A program made the position numbers and the translations under genes. This document shows positions 44,215-55,275 of a stretch of DNA of 64,000 bases, piece after piece; position 1 is the stretch's first letter; each line of letters starts with the position of its first letter. The DNA is from Echinostoma caproni (taxonomy: Eukaryota; Platyhelminthes; Trematoda; Plagiorchiida; Echinostomatidae). The notes beneath the pieces were generated by a model that searched no databases, was not told the origin of the DNA, and was given only the letters and a program-made list of their open reading frames with translations. The stretch covers positions 13,703-77,702 of the forward strand of contig UZAN01039718.1 in the NCBI GenBank assembly GCA_900618425.1, read 5' to 3'.

Positions 44215-47200
44215 CAGACAGTTCATTCAGTGGCTTCAGGCACTTTAATCGGACAAAAAATTGTCTAAAACTCTTTTATCGTAGTTGCAAAGTCGGAATC
44301 GGATCCTGCCGAGGAGTTGCGCGTGCATCCAGCAGTCGAGCACTGATCGGTTAGTATCGGGTGTAGTTTTCAACAATAGTGAGGAGTGAGAGGTAGATGC
44401 CATCTGGCGCTGACATGTACAAATCAGCTGAAAGCCAGCCCGTCCTGCCCGGGTTCAAATCTCAGTGAATTCGAGAAGTACACATAGTGAATGTGATTCT
44501 CTCCAAAAAGATAAAACAGTTGTACAGTTCTTCTAAGGAGATTCAACTTTTTTTGAAGATGATGAACAGTTCTCAATAAAATAGCCTCAATCTCATTAAA
44601 TGATCTCAATTACCCTTTCAATCAATGGACAATCATACAACCAAATTTTACACGAGGAAAGCGTTTAATTCATAGGCTGCTATTGGTATTTAGACAAACG
44701 GTCGGCCAGGAGTATTACGACCTCCAGGGTAGTGTGATGATCACGATTACCGCTTATGCGCAGTCAATGTTGACTTCTCAAGAAAAATCACTTTCTGAAA
44801 ATGTTTGGTATTCAGGAAAATCCTCTGCATTGGTCTCTATTAGAATTTCACGAATACAATTGTTAGTATATTTGAAGACAGTACAAAAAATGTTTATTCA
44901 TGGAATATAATAATGGAAAATGTCGGTGATACCGTTTTCTGATCTCTGGCCTGCAAGGGAATCCACAATCAGACCGGAAAGAACAATGACTATACATACA
45001 CACAATTTGTATATGAATCGCATGCGCAGCGTTAAATCACACATCAGACACGATTTATCGGCCTGATCTAATCCTCTTATAACCCACTAAGTTTGCCAAA
45101 AGTCGAACAATGGATAAGGAAGGCAATCGAAGCACATCAATCCCCTGAGCGCCGAGAAGTGTCCAAACCGGACAGGTTTAATCCGCTTTGAGCATTACGG
45201 CCGCTCCGTCGACCGTACCACGTGACTTGCCAAGTTTTGATCAGACGGTCAAATGCAGTGCGTTGAGGAGTTGTAAAAGTAAGCTAAAATTAGAACAGGT
45301 TTCTTTGTTTGTTTCTCGTTCCGTTGGACGTGATTTCGAAAGTAGCAAAGCGGATTTCAGATGTTAAAATGTATGCATGATCCTATCGACTAGATAACAT
45401 TCAAATGGCGGTTAACTTTTCGGAGGTAAATTAAAATTATCTTTTCGTAAGATACGAACAGCGGAAAGTATTTATTTCCTATCCTAACGCAGAATGTTGG
45501 TTGTTTCTCTTTCAAGAACTCCTCCGAGCACCGAGTACTAATGGGGTTTTTGTAAGCAGTGAGTTGCATGATCAAAATGGACATTATGATTAAAACTCAG
45601 TCACAGACCATTAAACCGAGGCAGTGAGTGTTAGGAAAAGCCCATTTCAGCGGGAAAATCATTGCGTCTTCAGGGTATACTACTCAATTTTACTTTCATA
45701 TTTTACTCAACTGTCACTTTTGACCGCAAGAAACTAACGCGTCCATCAGTAGCCTTACTGACGCATTAGATCCTTAGCGAAGCGGCTTATGGCATGTGAA
45801 GACATCTACTTCGTGTTGTGTGTGTTTGTGTTGTGTTGGGCGAGACTTATTTTCCAACCCAACAAGGTTTAAGTAAGTCTGCCTAACGGGTGCGCATGAA
45901 ACCGGCAATCAAAATCACTGGAATAATGGATGATCTGCTAGTGAGCCACGGGTAATAAACTACTAACACATACTGTTGCATTGTAGTGTGCACGCGGCTG
46001 GTCAAACGTTATAAGGCTATCCTCCTCGATAAAGGCCGATGACAACGGGGACACCTTTTGCAATAAACTGCGAAGATTGCATATGAGCCTCGTGTAGCCA
46101 GCTGTAGAGAATTGAAATCATTTAACGCACATCCAGATCCATAGATAGAATGTCAACCAGTTGAACCAAATTCACCCGTCATCTCTTTTGTTACTTTCCA
46201 CCTTAAAGGAGAATTGAAAGTTTAGGAAAAAGGGGTTTTCTCTCACAAGTGTTCTTTCATGAATAATGAACATTGTTTCAGCTAGACAAGTAACTGTGAA
46301 ACACATATTAGTGAGCTTTCTCACGTTCAACCTAGGAGTATGGAGATCTTGGCGTTTTGGTAGGGATTGCAGGAGTTTCGGTAACGGTCAAGAAAGTTTG
46401 CATAGTTTCGTTGACAATGAACAGAGAAGTATCCAATTCATCGGCAGTTCATACAGCCTGTGTTGAGCTTTTAGCACCCAATCTAATCACGTGACATTTC
46501 TACAAGTAATCCATGTGCCTCAGTGTGTGTGCATTATTCCACGCACGCTGTTTTCTATTGTGGCCAGATCCAAGTTTAACGCGTTATCCAGTCTCCTCTC
46601 TGCTTGGAAAAAAGTACATTTGTAGAGCCCATTGGATGAACAAAACCAGAAAGTCAATCGATAACCGGCTCAAACCACTCATTGGTTTGATATTTTAGGG
46701 TTTTACCACGGAAATTCCCATGATTTTCCTCGATCCAGTGAACCAAGTAACTCAATGGTCATTGATTATTTCGAATCACGGATATGAAAGTATATTATTA
46801 AAGAGCNTAACAAATTTACTTGAGATAGGAACTACGAATGAACGCATCCCTACAAAACACGGTATGCGCACTGAGGGTACTGAACGCTCGAGCAGTTAAT
46901 GATATTAGTTACTTTCGTTTCTATTTGTAGAAGCTGACTTCCACAAAGATCTTGGCTTTACTGAGGATAAACTTCCATTCTGGAGATATCAGTGATGTTA
47001 GGGATTTTACAGNGTGAATCAACAAAGACCTTGTTTCGTTTTTCTGAATCCGTAAGTTCCCGTTCATGGATGCGTTGTGCCAACTCTCGGTCGATGTACC
47101 TTTCCTCCGAATATTAATGGTAAATCAGTTGAGCGGAAGTAAAACCAATCATAATTTATCTACTGTTCCAAATGAGACATGTGTATATAAAAACTACATA

Positions 47201-47575
47201 ACTCTTACATCAAGTGAACTACTCCAATAGTTGATAACACGGTACTACCCCAATCACAGAAAAACGGGGCAATTTTACCGGAATACATAGACGTATGTCA
47301 TCAAACTGCCGCCATTTTTAAAGTCACGGAATTCATTGTGATCGGTTATTTCGAGAAGCACAATCTATTCTACTAGACTCCGAGTGATTTTCGCCAGAAT
47401 CGATCTCGCACAAGTAAATTGCTTCTGTAATGAACAGAAACCATGAACGCAGTGTGCCTGGAATTTTATTGTAAACCAGGAATTACTACTGCGGGAGTTC
47501 TATAACCGAGGGACGCGATCACGGACGCGTGGAAGATTATTTTCCACATATTGCAATTCTAGTTTCACTTCCTGA
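44215..47575. other. No gene recognised
   Basis: AT-rich sequence. A B-box-like 'gggttcaaatctc' at about 44452-44464 could be a tRNA-derived scrap. Single Ns lie at 46807 and 47013. No known domain in any frame. Confidence 0.5.
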
Positions 47576-47579
47576 CTTT

Positions 47580-48170
47580 CTGTCCAGCCCTGTCAATTTT
47601 GTTTACGGTGGACTACAAGTATCCGTTCTTGTTCTAGACCTGCTCAACCTAATATATCAATCAAACATACCTTGAACAATTGGAATGTTGCTTGCCGATG
47701 ACTTCGAAATCTGCGGTTAAGAAAAGTGAGGGCACAATGGCTTCTCAGTGAACATTCGACGGAGCTCATCAACAATGATCATCTGGGAATGAGGTTTAAA
47801 TGAATACGTCAAAAGCTACAATCCTATCACTGCGTTACAAGAATCGATTCACACGCTCTCTTGAACATCAAGAGGTGTCCGGTGTTTGAAATGAGAATGA
47901 CTTTGTTGTGCTATTTCAAGCAGTGCTCTTCCCTAAATTACTGCAAAGCGTTAAATGTAGGCTTGTCTCTGATAGATTAGACTGGGCACCTTTATGATTT
48001 CTGTTTATCCGAGCAAGCCATTAAAACGTGTGCAACAAAACACATACTTAACAAGAAAAGCAACAGCTCGTAGGGTTTTATATTGATACACGAGTATAAA
48101 CTGTTCGCACGAAGACTACTGCGTTATATGTTTCTTACTGGGCACTGGTATCTGTGCTACAGTATGATAA
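47580..48170 (+). pseudogene. Old CR1-like RT remnant (boxes C and D)
   Basis: One frame from about 47597 reads 'FVYGGLQVSVLVLDLLNLIY', a stop a few codons on, then 'IGMLLADDFEICG'. This keeps the order and roughly the spacing of RT box C (GVPQGSVLGPLLFLIY) and the catalytic box (LLFADD.KIWG). The two Asp are still present, but the first residue of YADD is Leu-Ala-type and stops surround it. Weak thumb-like similarity continues to about 48170. It belongs to a different CR1 lineage from the 11- and 30-kb copies. Confidence 0.55.
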
Positions 48171-51100
48171 ACTAAAACAATGATAGACGGCTTCAGCTTT
48201 TTAGGAATGATGGTTTACATGGTGCCCAAACAATTGGCAAAAAGCCAGTTTTTCTTTGGAGGAAGGCAAATTGTTGTCTTGTGCAATGCGAATCTCATTT
48301 GAAGCTCACGGAGGGGATTTGAGATGAACAAGTCCCTGATAGAATCATTGCAATGATTCTGTATGTCAGGTGTTTCGAAGTAGATGTGTCTAACCTCAGC
48401 CATACACTAGGACTGATTTTCAGTGTTTTCATAATAGCGAGTGACGTGTAGCCAAAATCAATAATGAAACATTATGAAAACGATTAATTGAGCAAAATGT
48501 CTACAATACTGCAACAGTGAAAGATCAAATAAAACACTCACATATGAATAAACCTTAAAATGATCCCAGAACACCTCAAAAACGGGAGCTAAGTGTCCCG
48601 GTCAGCTCAAGTCACAGAATCTAAACAACCGAAAGGAGCCTCGACTAAAATAGCACACTCATCGTCACGTTGTACTCCATCCAGTTAAATGTGAGCAATC
48701 AGGTAGCGAGTAAAACAATTTCGGTCCAGGCGAGCATTACACATAGTCAGAGAATGGGACTGTAGTTTAAAAATACCATTGAGGTAGAAAGACAAAGTTT
48801 GTGAGTGTGTATGGGGGTAACTGGTATTGAACCAATGAAACGTGCAAATTATGAAATAGAATTCAGCGTGGTTCGCATCTGAGTAGTTTGAAAAGGTTTT
48901 CACAAATCGATTACCACAGATATTTCACAGGATCGTTCGGTGATTTAGGGACGTAACAGGGGTAAGTTTTCACTTTTCAATTAGCTATTTTGACAACGAG
49001 AAGATTGACAGATGTTTTCAAAAGATATTTTGTTACCGATCTCATGCGCCCAGCAATCAAGAGTGTACGCAAACAGAGTATTTTGAATTATCGAATGCAA
49101 GTGAGGGGGGCGTTGATTGAGATTACTTAAACACACGACTAGTTCGAAACTAGCTTCGATATTAGACAGCTGAGCAGCGAACTCATGGAGAGATCACTCA
49201 ACGCCTTTGGGTGCACACATTGGCAGACCAGTCGCAGAGAAAATCCAGAAATCCCAATTGAACGTACTTTCAAATTAACACTACTAAAGCCGAAGGGTCT
49301 TTTTTGTTTTTTCCAAAGAAATGCATTTTTAGGCGAGTAAATATTTTTAATGATTTTTCCTAAGATGAACTAGCGACCACGAAATTTGGCTTGAATCGGA
49401 TAAAAAGTATTCGGTCTACAAGCAACAAGGTCCTTTATTAAGGGAACCAGTCGAATTCACAAAAGAATTCAGAGAAATTAGAGGAGTTGCCTTCTGCTAG
49501 AGTTGTTGTGAACAATGACTGAATGTCAATCATCCGAAACTTGTGTCAATATTAAACTTCCCAAACGCAATCGCGAGACGAGGAAAGTTATTTATTCAGA
49601 GAACAGCATCGTGTAGTAGTGAATAAGATTACATAGAACTAAATTAACAGCTTGCAACAGTTTATTAGTATTTTTGTGATCGCCTTTTCATCGGTGGTCA
49701 TCAGCCTGAGAGTCTGTTTGATGTTCCCTTGATTGCAATTATGAATCGTTTAGATCACTCACGCATGCCGTGGGAATAAGACAACTGTTTTGATGAGCCT
49801 AAGCTACTCATCAATGTGAGTAGTACCTCACAAGAAAATGCGCGTTACGTAGAACACAGCAATCAATGGTATGTTTTTCAGTACATATTAGCATCATTAA
49901 TCTCTCATGTACCCCGTCGGCGTTATTCTATAGTGATCAATCCGTTGTGAATGTGGCTGAACAGAGGCGACACTTCACGTTTTAGGTACATCGAGCGCTA
50001 ATGCGTGCACTCCATTTCGATAAGACTAAGGGTTCCACGAGAGAACAATATCCACTTACCGGCCGTATGGTACCGGTTTTTCGTAATGTAGCTTCAATAA
50101 AACGATTGCCTTGTTTTCACGTGTGTTGTTGCTATTCTGATGAATGGGGGAATCCTGTTTGGAACAGCAAGAAAGGACATTGCGGAGATTTGTGAGCAAT
50201 TCGTGAAACGAAAACTAACCATTCTTGGACGCCGGATAGTTCCCGCTTTTCTATCTAACCGGGTTGGCGTTCATTGATGCGTTCTGATAAGGTCCTAGCT
50301 TTCCACTCTACGTAACTGGTATCACAGATGTGCTCGAGTTACTATATGGTCGTGGATGAAATCAACAAAGGTGAGTTTTTCCTGTTCGGACATCTATTTG
50401 TCAGTGATGTAGAGAACGCACACACCCGACTTTGGCGGCGTTCAATTTAGCTTTTATCTTGACATTGAGAAATGTGTTTATCCAGTCATTTGCGGTATCT
50501 CAATTGAAAGGGACTTTGATGAAGAGTGATTTTAATTTTTTTTTACCTGCGATGTTTTTGTTGGTTTGATCCATCCGGTCCAGTTACTATGGGCGAATTG
50601 TTTGGAATAAGCGCTGTGATATGACACTTCCGCTTCGACTGTATCTGTTCCACAGAGTTGTCTTACGCCGTACCAAACTGAGCGTATCAGATTTTGCTGG
50701 TTGCAATGTGAACGTGGTTTCCAGTCGCTTTTGATACATCCTCCGCTTAGTTGAATCGCAGTAGTGTATGTTTAGAATGATGTAAATAAAGTGTAAGAAA
50801 TTTTTCTCTGAGGAATATGATGGCCCGGTGATAGCAATGAAGTTTCTAGTGATATTCTATTTTTTTCAATTTCAGATACAATATCTTACACACTTCAGTT
50901 TTAGTTTCAGTTTGATTTTTTGCTTGTGTTGTTTCTGTTTCCACTTTCGTCATAAATATCTCTACCAGGATTGGTCCCAGGAGTTGACCTGTAGGGTAGA
51001 AATCTAACGTTTTGGAGAACGTTACCACAAAAATTGCTTTCCTATCCTTTCACATACGTACTCTTGCCGCCCTTCGCATTTGAAAGTCCATCACAGATCA

Positions 51101-51487
51101 AAGTAAATGCCTTTACTGGTTAACCCTCTCCGACTCACCATTGCACCTAAACCAGAGCCCTATTCTTCCACATGACTCCAACAGGATTTGACTTTGGTTA
51201 TCACAATATAACTCATGCACCCCACACTTTCAGTACTCGATTCGGTATTCCGGTGCTTTCATTCTGCCCCCTTTCTGGATCAATAGATATTCTGATACAC
51301 TTTGATGAACTCTTGGTGACAGTAAAACCGCAGGCTCTCACGACGTGTTTGATTACAATCTATTCCGAAACAATCTCGAAGTCACGTAGTTTTTGTACCG
51401 ATTGGTCCCCTCGGAACTTTGCTTTATTCACCAAAATCATTATCAGTAAACAACCACGAGCATTATTTCATTGGCTGTGATTCGCCT
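48171..51487. other. No gene recognised
   Basis: AT-rich sequence with short frames (for example 51172-51480, 102 codons, without a known domain). Nothing resembling RNA genes or repeats of the families seen elsewhere in the window. Confidence 0.5.
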
Positions 51488-51998
51488 ATGCAGCGTTTCC
51501 AATGTATTGCTCCTTCAAATACTCCTCATTNNNNNNNNNNNNNNNNNNNNNNNNNNNNNNNNNNNNNNNNNNNNNNNNNNNNNNNNNNNNNNNNNNNNNN
51601 NNNNNNNNNNNNNNNNNNNNNNNNNNNNNNNNNNNNNNNNNNNNNNNNNNNNNNNNNNNNNNNNNNNNNNNNNNNNNNNNNNNNNNNNNNNNNNNNNNNN
51701 NNNNNNNNNNNNNNNNNNNNNNNNNNNNNNNNNNNNNNNNNNNNNNNNNNNNNNNNNNNNNNNNNNNNNNNNNNNNNNNNNNNNNNNNNNNNNNNNNNNN
51801 NNNNNNNNNNNNNNNNNNNNNNNNNNNNNNNNNNNNNNNNNNNNNNNNNNNNNNNNNNNNNNNNNNNNNNNNNNNNNNNNNNNNNNNNNNNNNNNNNNNN
51901 NNNNNNNNNNNNNNNNNNNNNNNNNNNNNNNNNNNNNNNNNNNNNNNNNNNNNNNATGCAGCGTTTCCAATGTATTGCTCCTTCAAATACTCCTCATT
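51488..51998. other. N gap flanked by identical 43-bp direct repeats
   Basis: 51488-51530 and 51956-51998 are identical over 43 bases (both start ATGCAGCGTTTCCAATGTAT). The Ns (51531-51955) lie exactly between them. The simplest reading is two overlapping contig ends that the scaffolder failed to merge. Frames across this gap are artefacts. Confidence 0.9.
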
Positions 51999-52715
51999 CT
52001 TTGGTCTGGTCCGGTGGTGCCCTGTGAATGGCTTCACTGGTGTACAGTTCCATTTTGACATATCTTGTCCGGTTTCTGGGCCGGATCGCTCAGGACCTAA
52101 GGTATTTTGCACAGGTTGCAGGTTTGTCTGTATCTCAGTAAACGAGGATTAAAGAAATCTTGTTCTATTTTCACCTAGACGTGGGCGTGCATATTCTACG
52201 CGTTTCCCTACGTCCATCCAGTCTACTTAGATACCTTAACTTTTGATGTTGATAAGTGTTTTAATACATGCTGCATCTAGTGGAAGCATTTACGGTGTTA
52301 CTGGATCTGTGCAAATAGAAAGACGCTCAGGCATCGTACTCTTAACCAGCAGAATAGTATTGCACCCCCGACTACTGTGTTCGGAAAAAATGTGCCACAA
52401 CATCAACTGTCAGTTCAGGCTTTGAATCAGAATTACAGGAATGCATTTTGAGAATACGTGGAAACGGTTGACCATTGCAGATCCGAAGAGAAATCCATGT
52501 TACTTAATTACACACTGAGCCCTCACTTTCCACAAGGAAGTTTTCCAAGTCATCCTGAACAGTGCGTGCACAGTATGCTCTGTATTTAATTAAGCCATGT
52601 TCCGATTGAAGCACTATGACTTGGGTCCACATTTGTTTGTCTTCATCGCAAGAAACGTCAGATTGATTTAAACATACTATTTGAGAACCTAGTAGGGAAA
52701 ATGAGTGATCTTTGG
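51999..52715. other. No gene recognised
   Basis: AT-rich sequence following the gap. Short frames only; no repeat family recognised. Confidence 0.45.
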
Positions 52716-53165
52716 AAGATCTGCAGCGTTTCAAATTGTTCCTATCAATAACGACATTACCTAACTCGCATCAAAGGATCTTTAACGAAAAACCACATTA
52801 TTGCTGGAGAGAACTCCGACATAACGCTGGAATCGTCTTCAGTAAATCGGACAAACAGAATGGCATTTGGGGCATAGATCTTGCTGATCACGTAGCCGAA
52901 GTTTTCTATTCGATCAAGCCAAGTTCACCTGCGATTCCTTGTAAAAGGATTAAACAGGAAAAACTGAAAGACAAATTGCTAAAGCGGCTTAAAGATCGAC
53001 GCTTCATATCATCTTGACTGTGTAAAGTTTCAAAACTCATCTGCTCCAACTTACACCGCTTATATTGTTTGCCCAAAATACTCAAACCTGGTTTATCAAT
53101 ATGTCCCATCATTTCAGTGAAACCTTTGCCTAACCAAGCAACTGCCCCTTGGTTTCACTAGGCTT
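52716..53165 (+). mobile_element. Penelope-like element D, RT N-terminal part
   Basis: A frame of 101 codons (52712-53017) contains 'ELRHNAGIVFSKSDKQNGIW', which matches the PLE block 'LR.N.DIV..KSDKGN'. A frameshift follows. From 53048 comes 'LHRLYCLPKILKPGLSICPI', the PLE 'YGLPK.HK.G.PLRPI' fingers motif. The catalytic palm is not found downstream. Instead a CR1 endonuclease fragment follows at 53.57 kb and the C-terminal half of a PLE at 54.4 kb, in the same orientation. Confidence 0.7.
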
Positions 53166-53569
53166 TTGGAATTAATGCGTAAAGGTAGGATGTTCGAATT
53201 CATTCAGACATTCGCTAACATCGGATATTACTCCGCCATTTTTGAGTGGAAAATTTCTCGACATTCATTCAATTTGAAGGTCAAATGATATCCTGCGGTC
53301 TCACACTTTTGAAATCTTCGTATTTTCTCGCACGTGAACAATAATCGTTCTGTTTTTCGCATTGTCTGTGAGAAATCGCTACAACCGATTGCGGAATTAG
53401 AGACACGGAATGGAAATAAAACATTGTTCTACTTGGAAGATCACTCTTAACCGGCATGCCATCAACGGACGGACTGTACTAGTTATTATTTTCAGTAAGA
53501 CCCGTTCATTCATTGGGAAAAGTCGATGACGGCAATAGCTGGATACATGAGAACGTGTGCAAAAGCGCT

Positions 53570-54010
53570 GGGAATATGATGCTTCAGGATCGTTTGTTAC
53601 ATCCCGGAATAGAAGGCGGTTTTTTCCAGCCTACTGGATTTGATACCTCTCGAAGTGATCAAGATGTGATCTTAAACAATAAAGGTGGTATAGTGGTCAC
53701 ATTTGTCAACCAAGTGGGATGTAACAGCTCTTATCTTTTGTTTCATTTTAATGATTCAAGAAAAAATAAAGGAATTGTCGTTCAACGTTGGGTCCGCTTT
53801 TATCATAATCTGCCAGCAAACGTTCACATTTTCCCCACACACGCCCGCTTCCGATATCCAAATGCTCTCCGAATCTTACTCGAAACAATTCGTGACAGAT
53901 AGTCATTATGCATTGTAGGTGTTGATTTTAATCGATTCGATATTGCTATCTTGATAACTTTAGGTTTTGTTAATCTTTTGCAATTTCCTCCTCGTTCGGA
54001 GGCATAACGT
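53570..54010 (+). mobile_element. CR1-like endonuclease fragment
   Basis: A frame from 53513 carries 'NNKGGIVVTFVN' near 53675, like the endonuclease K.GG..+YV strand. In the next frame comes 'SDIQMLSESYSKQFVTDSHY', matching the helix before GDFN. From 53918 comes GVDFNRFD, followed by 'ITLGFVNLLQF'. The last part aligns with 11290-11370 of the first CR1-like copy (GDFNRFD...TTLGLENHV). Gly of GDFN is Val here. It is a short piece without RT, and it ends near 54010. Confidence 0.65.
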
Positions 54011-54399
54011 GACGGTAATTTCTACTAACCCGTCTTCCTGCATTTCTTTCCCGGTTTGAAATAAAATACTTTCATATTTATTTCCAGATCCATCAAACTC
54101 CTTTCACGTAGGAGTGATGAAACCATCCGTGTTCTGCTTAATTTTATCGTGTGCCAGCATATGACAGAATTGTGAATAGAACCTTGAACAACAAAGATCA
54201 CTGCTTGCACAACGAACCTGTGAACTTTGTGTCCTCCCCCCATCAGTCCTAAGTACCTGCTCTCATTATAAGCTCCTTTTTGCAACGGTAGCAGTACATA
54301 CGGTAACAGTATTTTTAGTAAACCGAGCACTAATTATTGCAGGTATGGTCTAATATCTCTAGAATAGCGTAGACTGTTTTTTTCTAAACTTTTGGATCT
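54011..54399. other. No gene recognised
   Basis: A short AT-rich stretch between the CR1 endonuclease fragment and the next PLE part. A 101-codon minus-strand frame (54025-54330) resembles nothing known. Confidence 0.4.
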
Positions 54400-55275
54400 A
54401 ATGGAAATCGAGTAAGATACATAAGTATTTCTTCCATCTTTCCGACATGATCTTCCTTATTGAGAATGATAAGTTAAACTTATTGCATCCTGGCATCAAA
54501 CTGATATAGGAATATGAATTGAAATCGAAACTACCATTCCTTGACTTACTACTTAATCGTCTGTCAAACGGGAAGCTACGGATATCTATGTATGGACAGG
54601 ACAGAATTTCCATTTCGGGAGTTTCTGCCCTGTGAGTCTGGTACGCACCCTGTTTCACAAAGTTCGCCGATTATGTGGTACGTAGATCATGCCAGATGAA
54701 CTTGACCAATTGACCCATGCTTTACTAGACAGTGGTTATCCCATCACATTCATCCACAAGTACAGCAAACCGATCAACGCCAAGCTTATTTTCCAATCGG
54801 CTAAGAAGAAAGATGTCTGTATAGCACTGCCTTTCAAGGGAGATGAGGTAACAACAACGATATCTCGACGTTTAACACACGCCGTCGAAAAGGCGTACAA
54901 TGCCGCAGACTAATGTTTGTCTACGGAATGTTTCGTTGTCTCAAAAGCACTAATCTGGATCGAAAAGATGTTGCTGTTACTGGTCAAATGTGCATCGGGA
55001 GGACAGAACGTCGATTATCAATAAGGATATGTGAACATATTCCGAAACACCTTGATCTTCGCGGAGGGAAGTTACCAGCTATAGTGCGATTGCTCGTTAT
55101 TTGTTAGATTTCGGTCACCATGTAGACGCACCCCAAGCGTTTCGAGTCATTGCAAGGCCTCGAAGTTCACGGACTTTGCGATTCTTAGAAGCGATAATTA
55201 TTCATCGCTTGAAACCGCAATTATGTGTTCGAAAACCCTTTGTGACGCAACTGGTATTGCTTTGGTAGTGATGAT
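54400..55275 (+). mobile_element. Penelope-like element E, RT C-terminus and GIY-YIG endonuclease
   Basis: 'LLHPGIKLI' then 'KSKLPFLDLLLNRLSNGKLR' (about 54480-54580) matches the PLE region after the catalytic box (F..E.E....LPFLDVL..R...G.L). After it come 'VRTLFHKVRRLCGT' near 54640 and a 74-codon frame (54689-54913) with 'LTHALLDSGYP' and 'ALPFKGDEVTTTISRRL'. The GIY-YIG domain has CIGRTERRL at 54991-55017, where the conserved Tyr of YIGRT is Cys. It continues with 'RICEHIPKHLDLRGGK', then, in another frame, 'DFGHHVDAPQAFRVIA' and 'EAIIIHRLKPQLC'. The order is that of a canonical PLE C-terminal half. Confidence 0.8.

Noticed and set aside
49680..49715. Minus-strand 'ctgatgaccaccgatgaaaa' resembling a hammerhead core
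   Set aside because: Stem II would have no usable pairs and there is no stem I; coincidence of CTGATGA and GAAA.
51515..52112. Several frames of 150-216 codons spanning the gap
   Set aside because: They are made almost entirely of Ns and are artefacts of translating through the gap.
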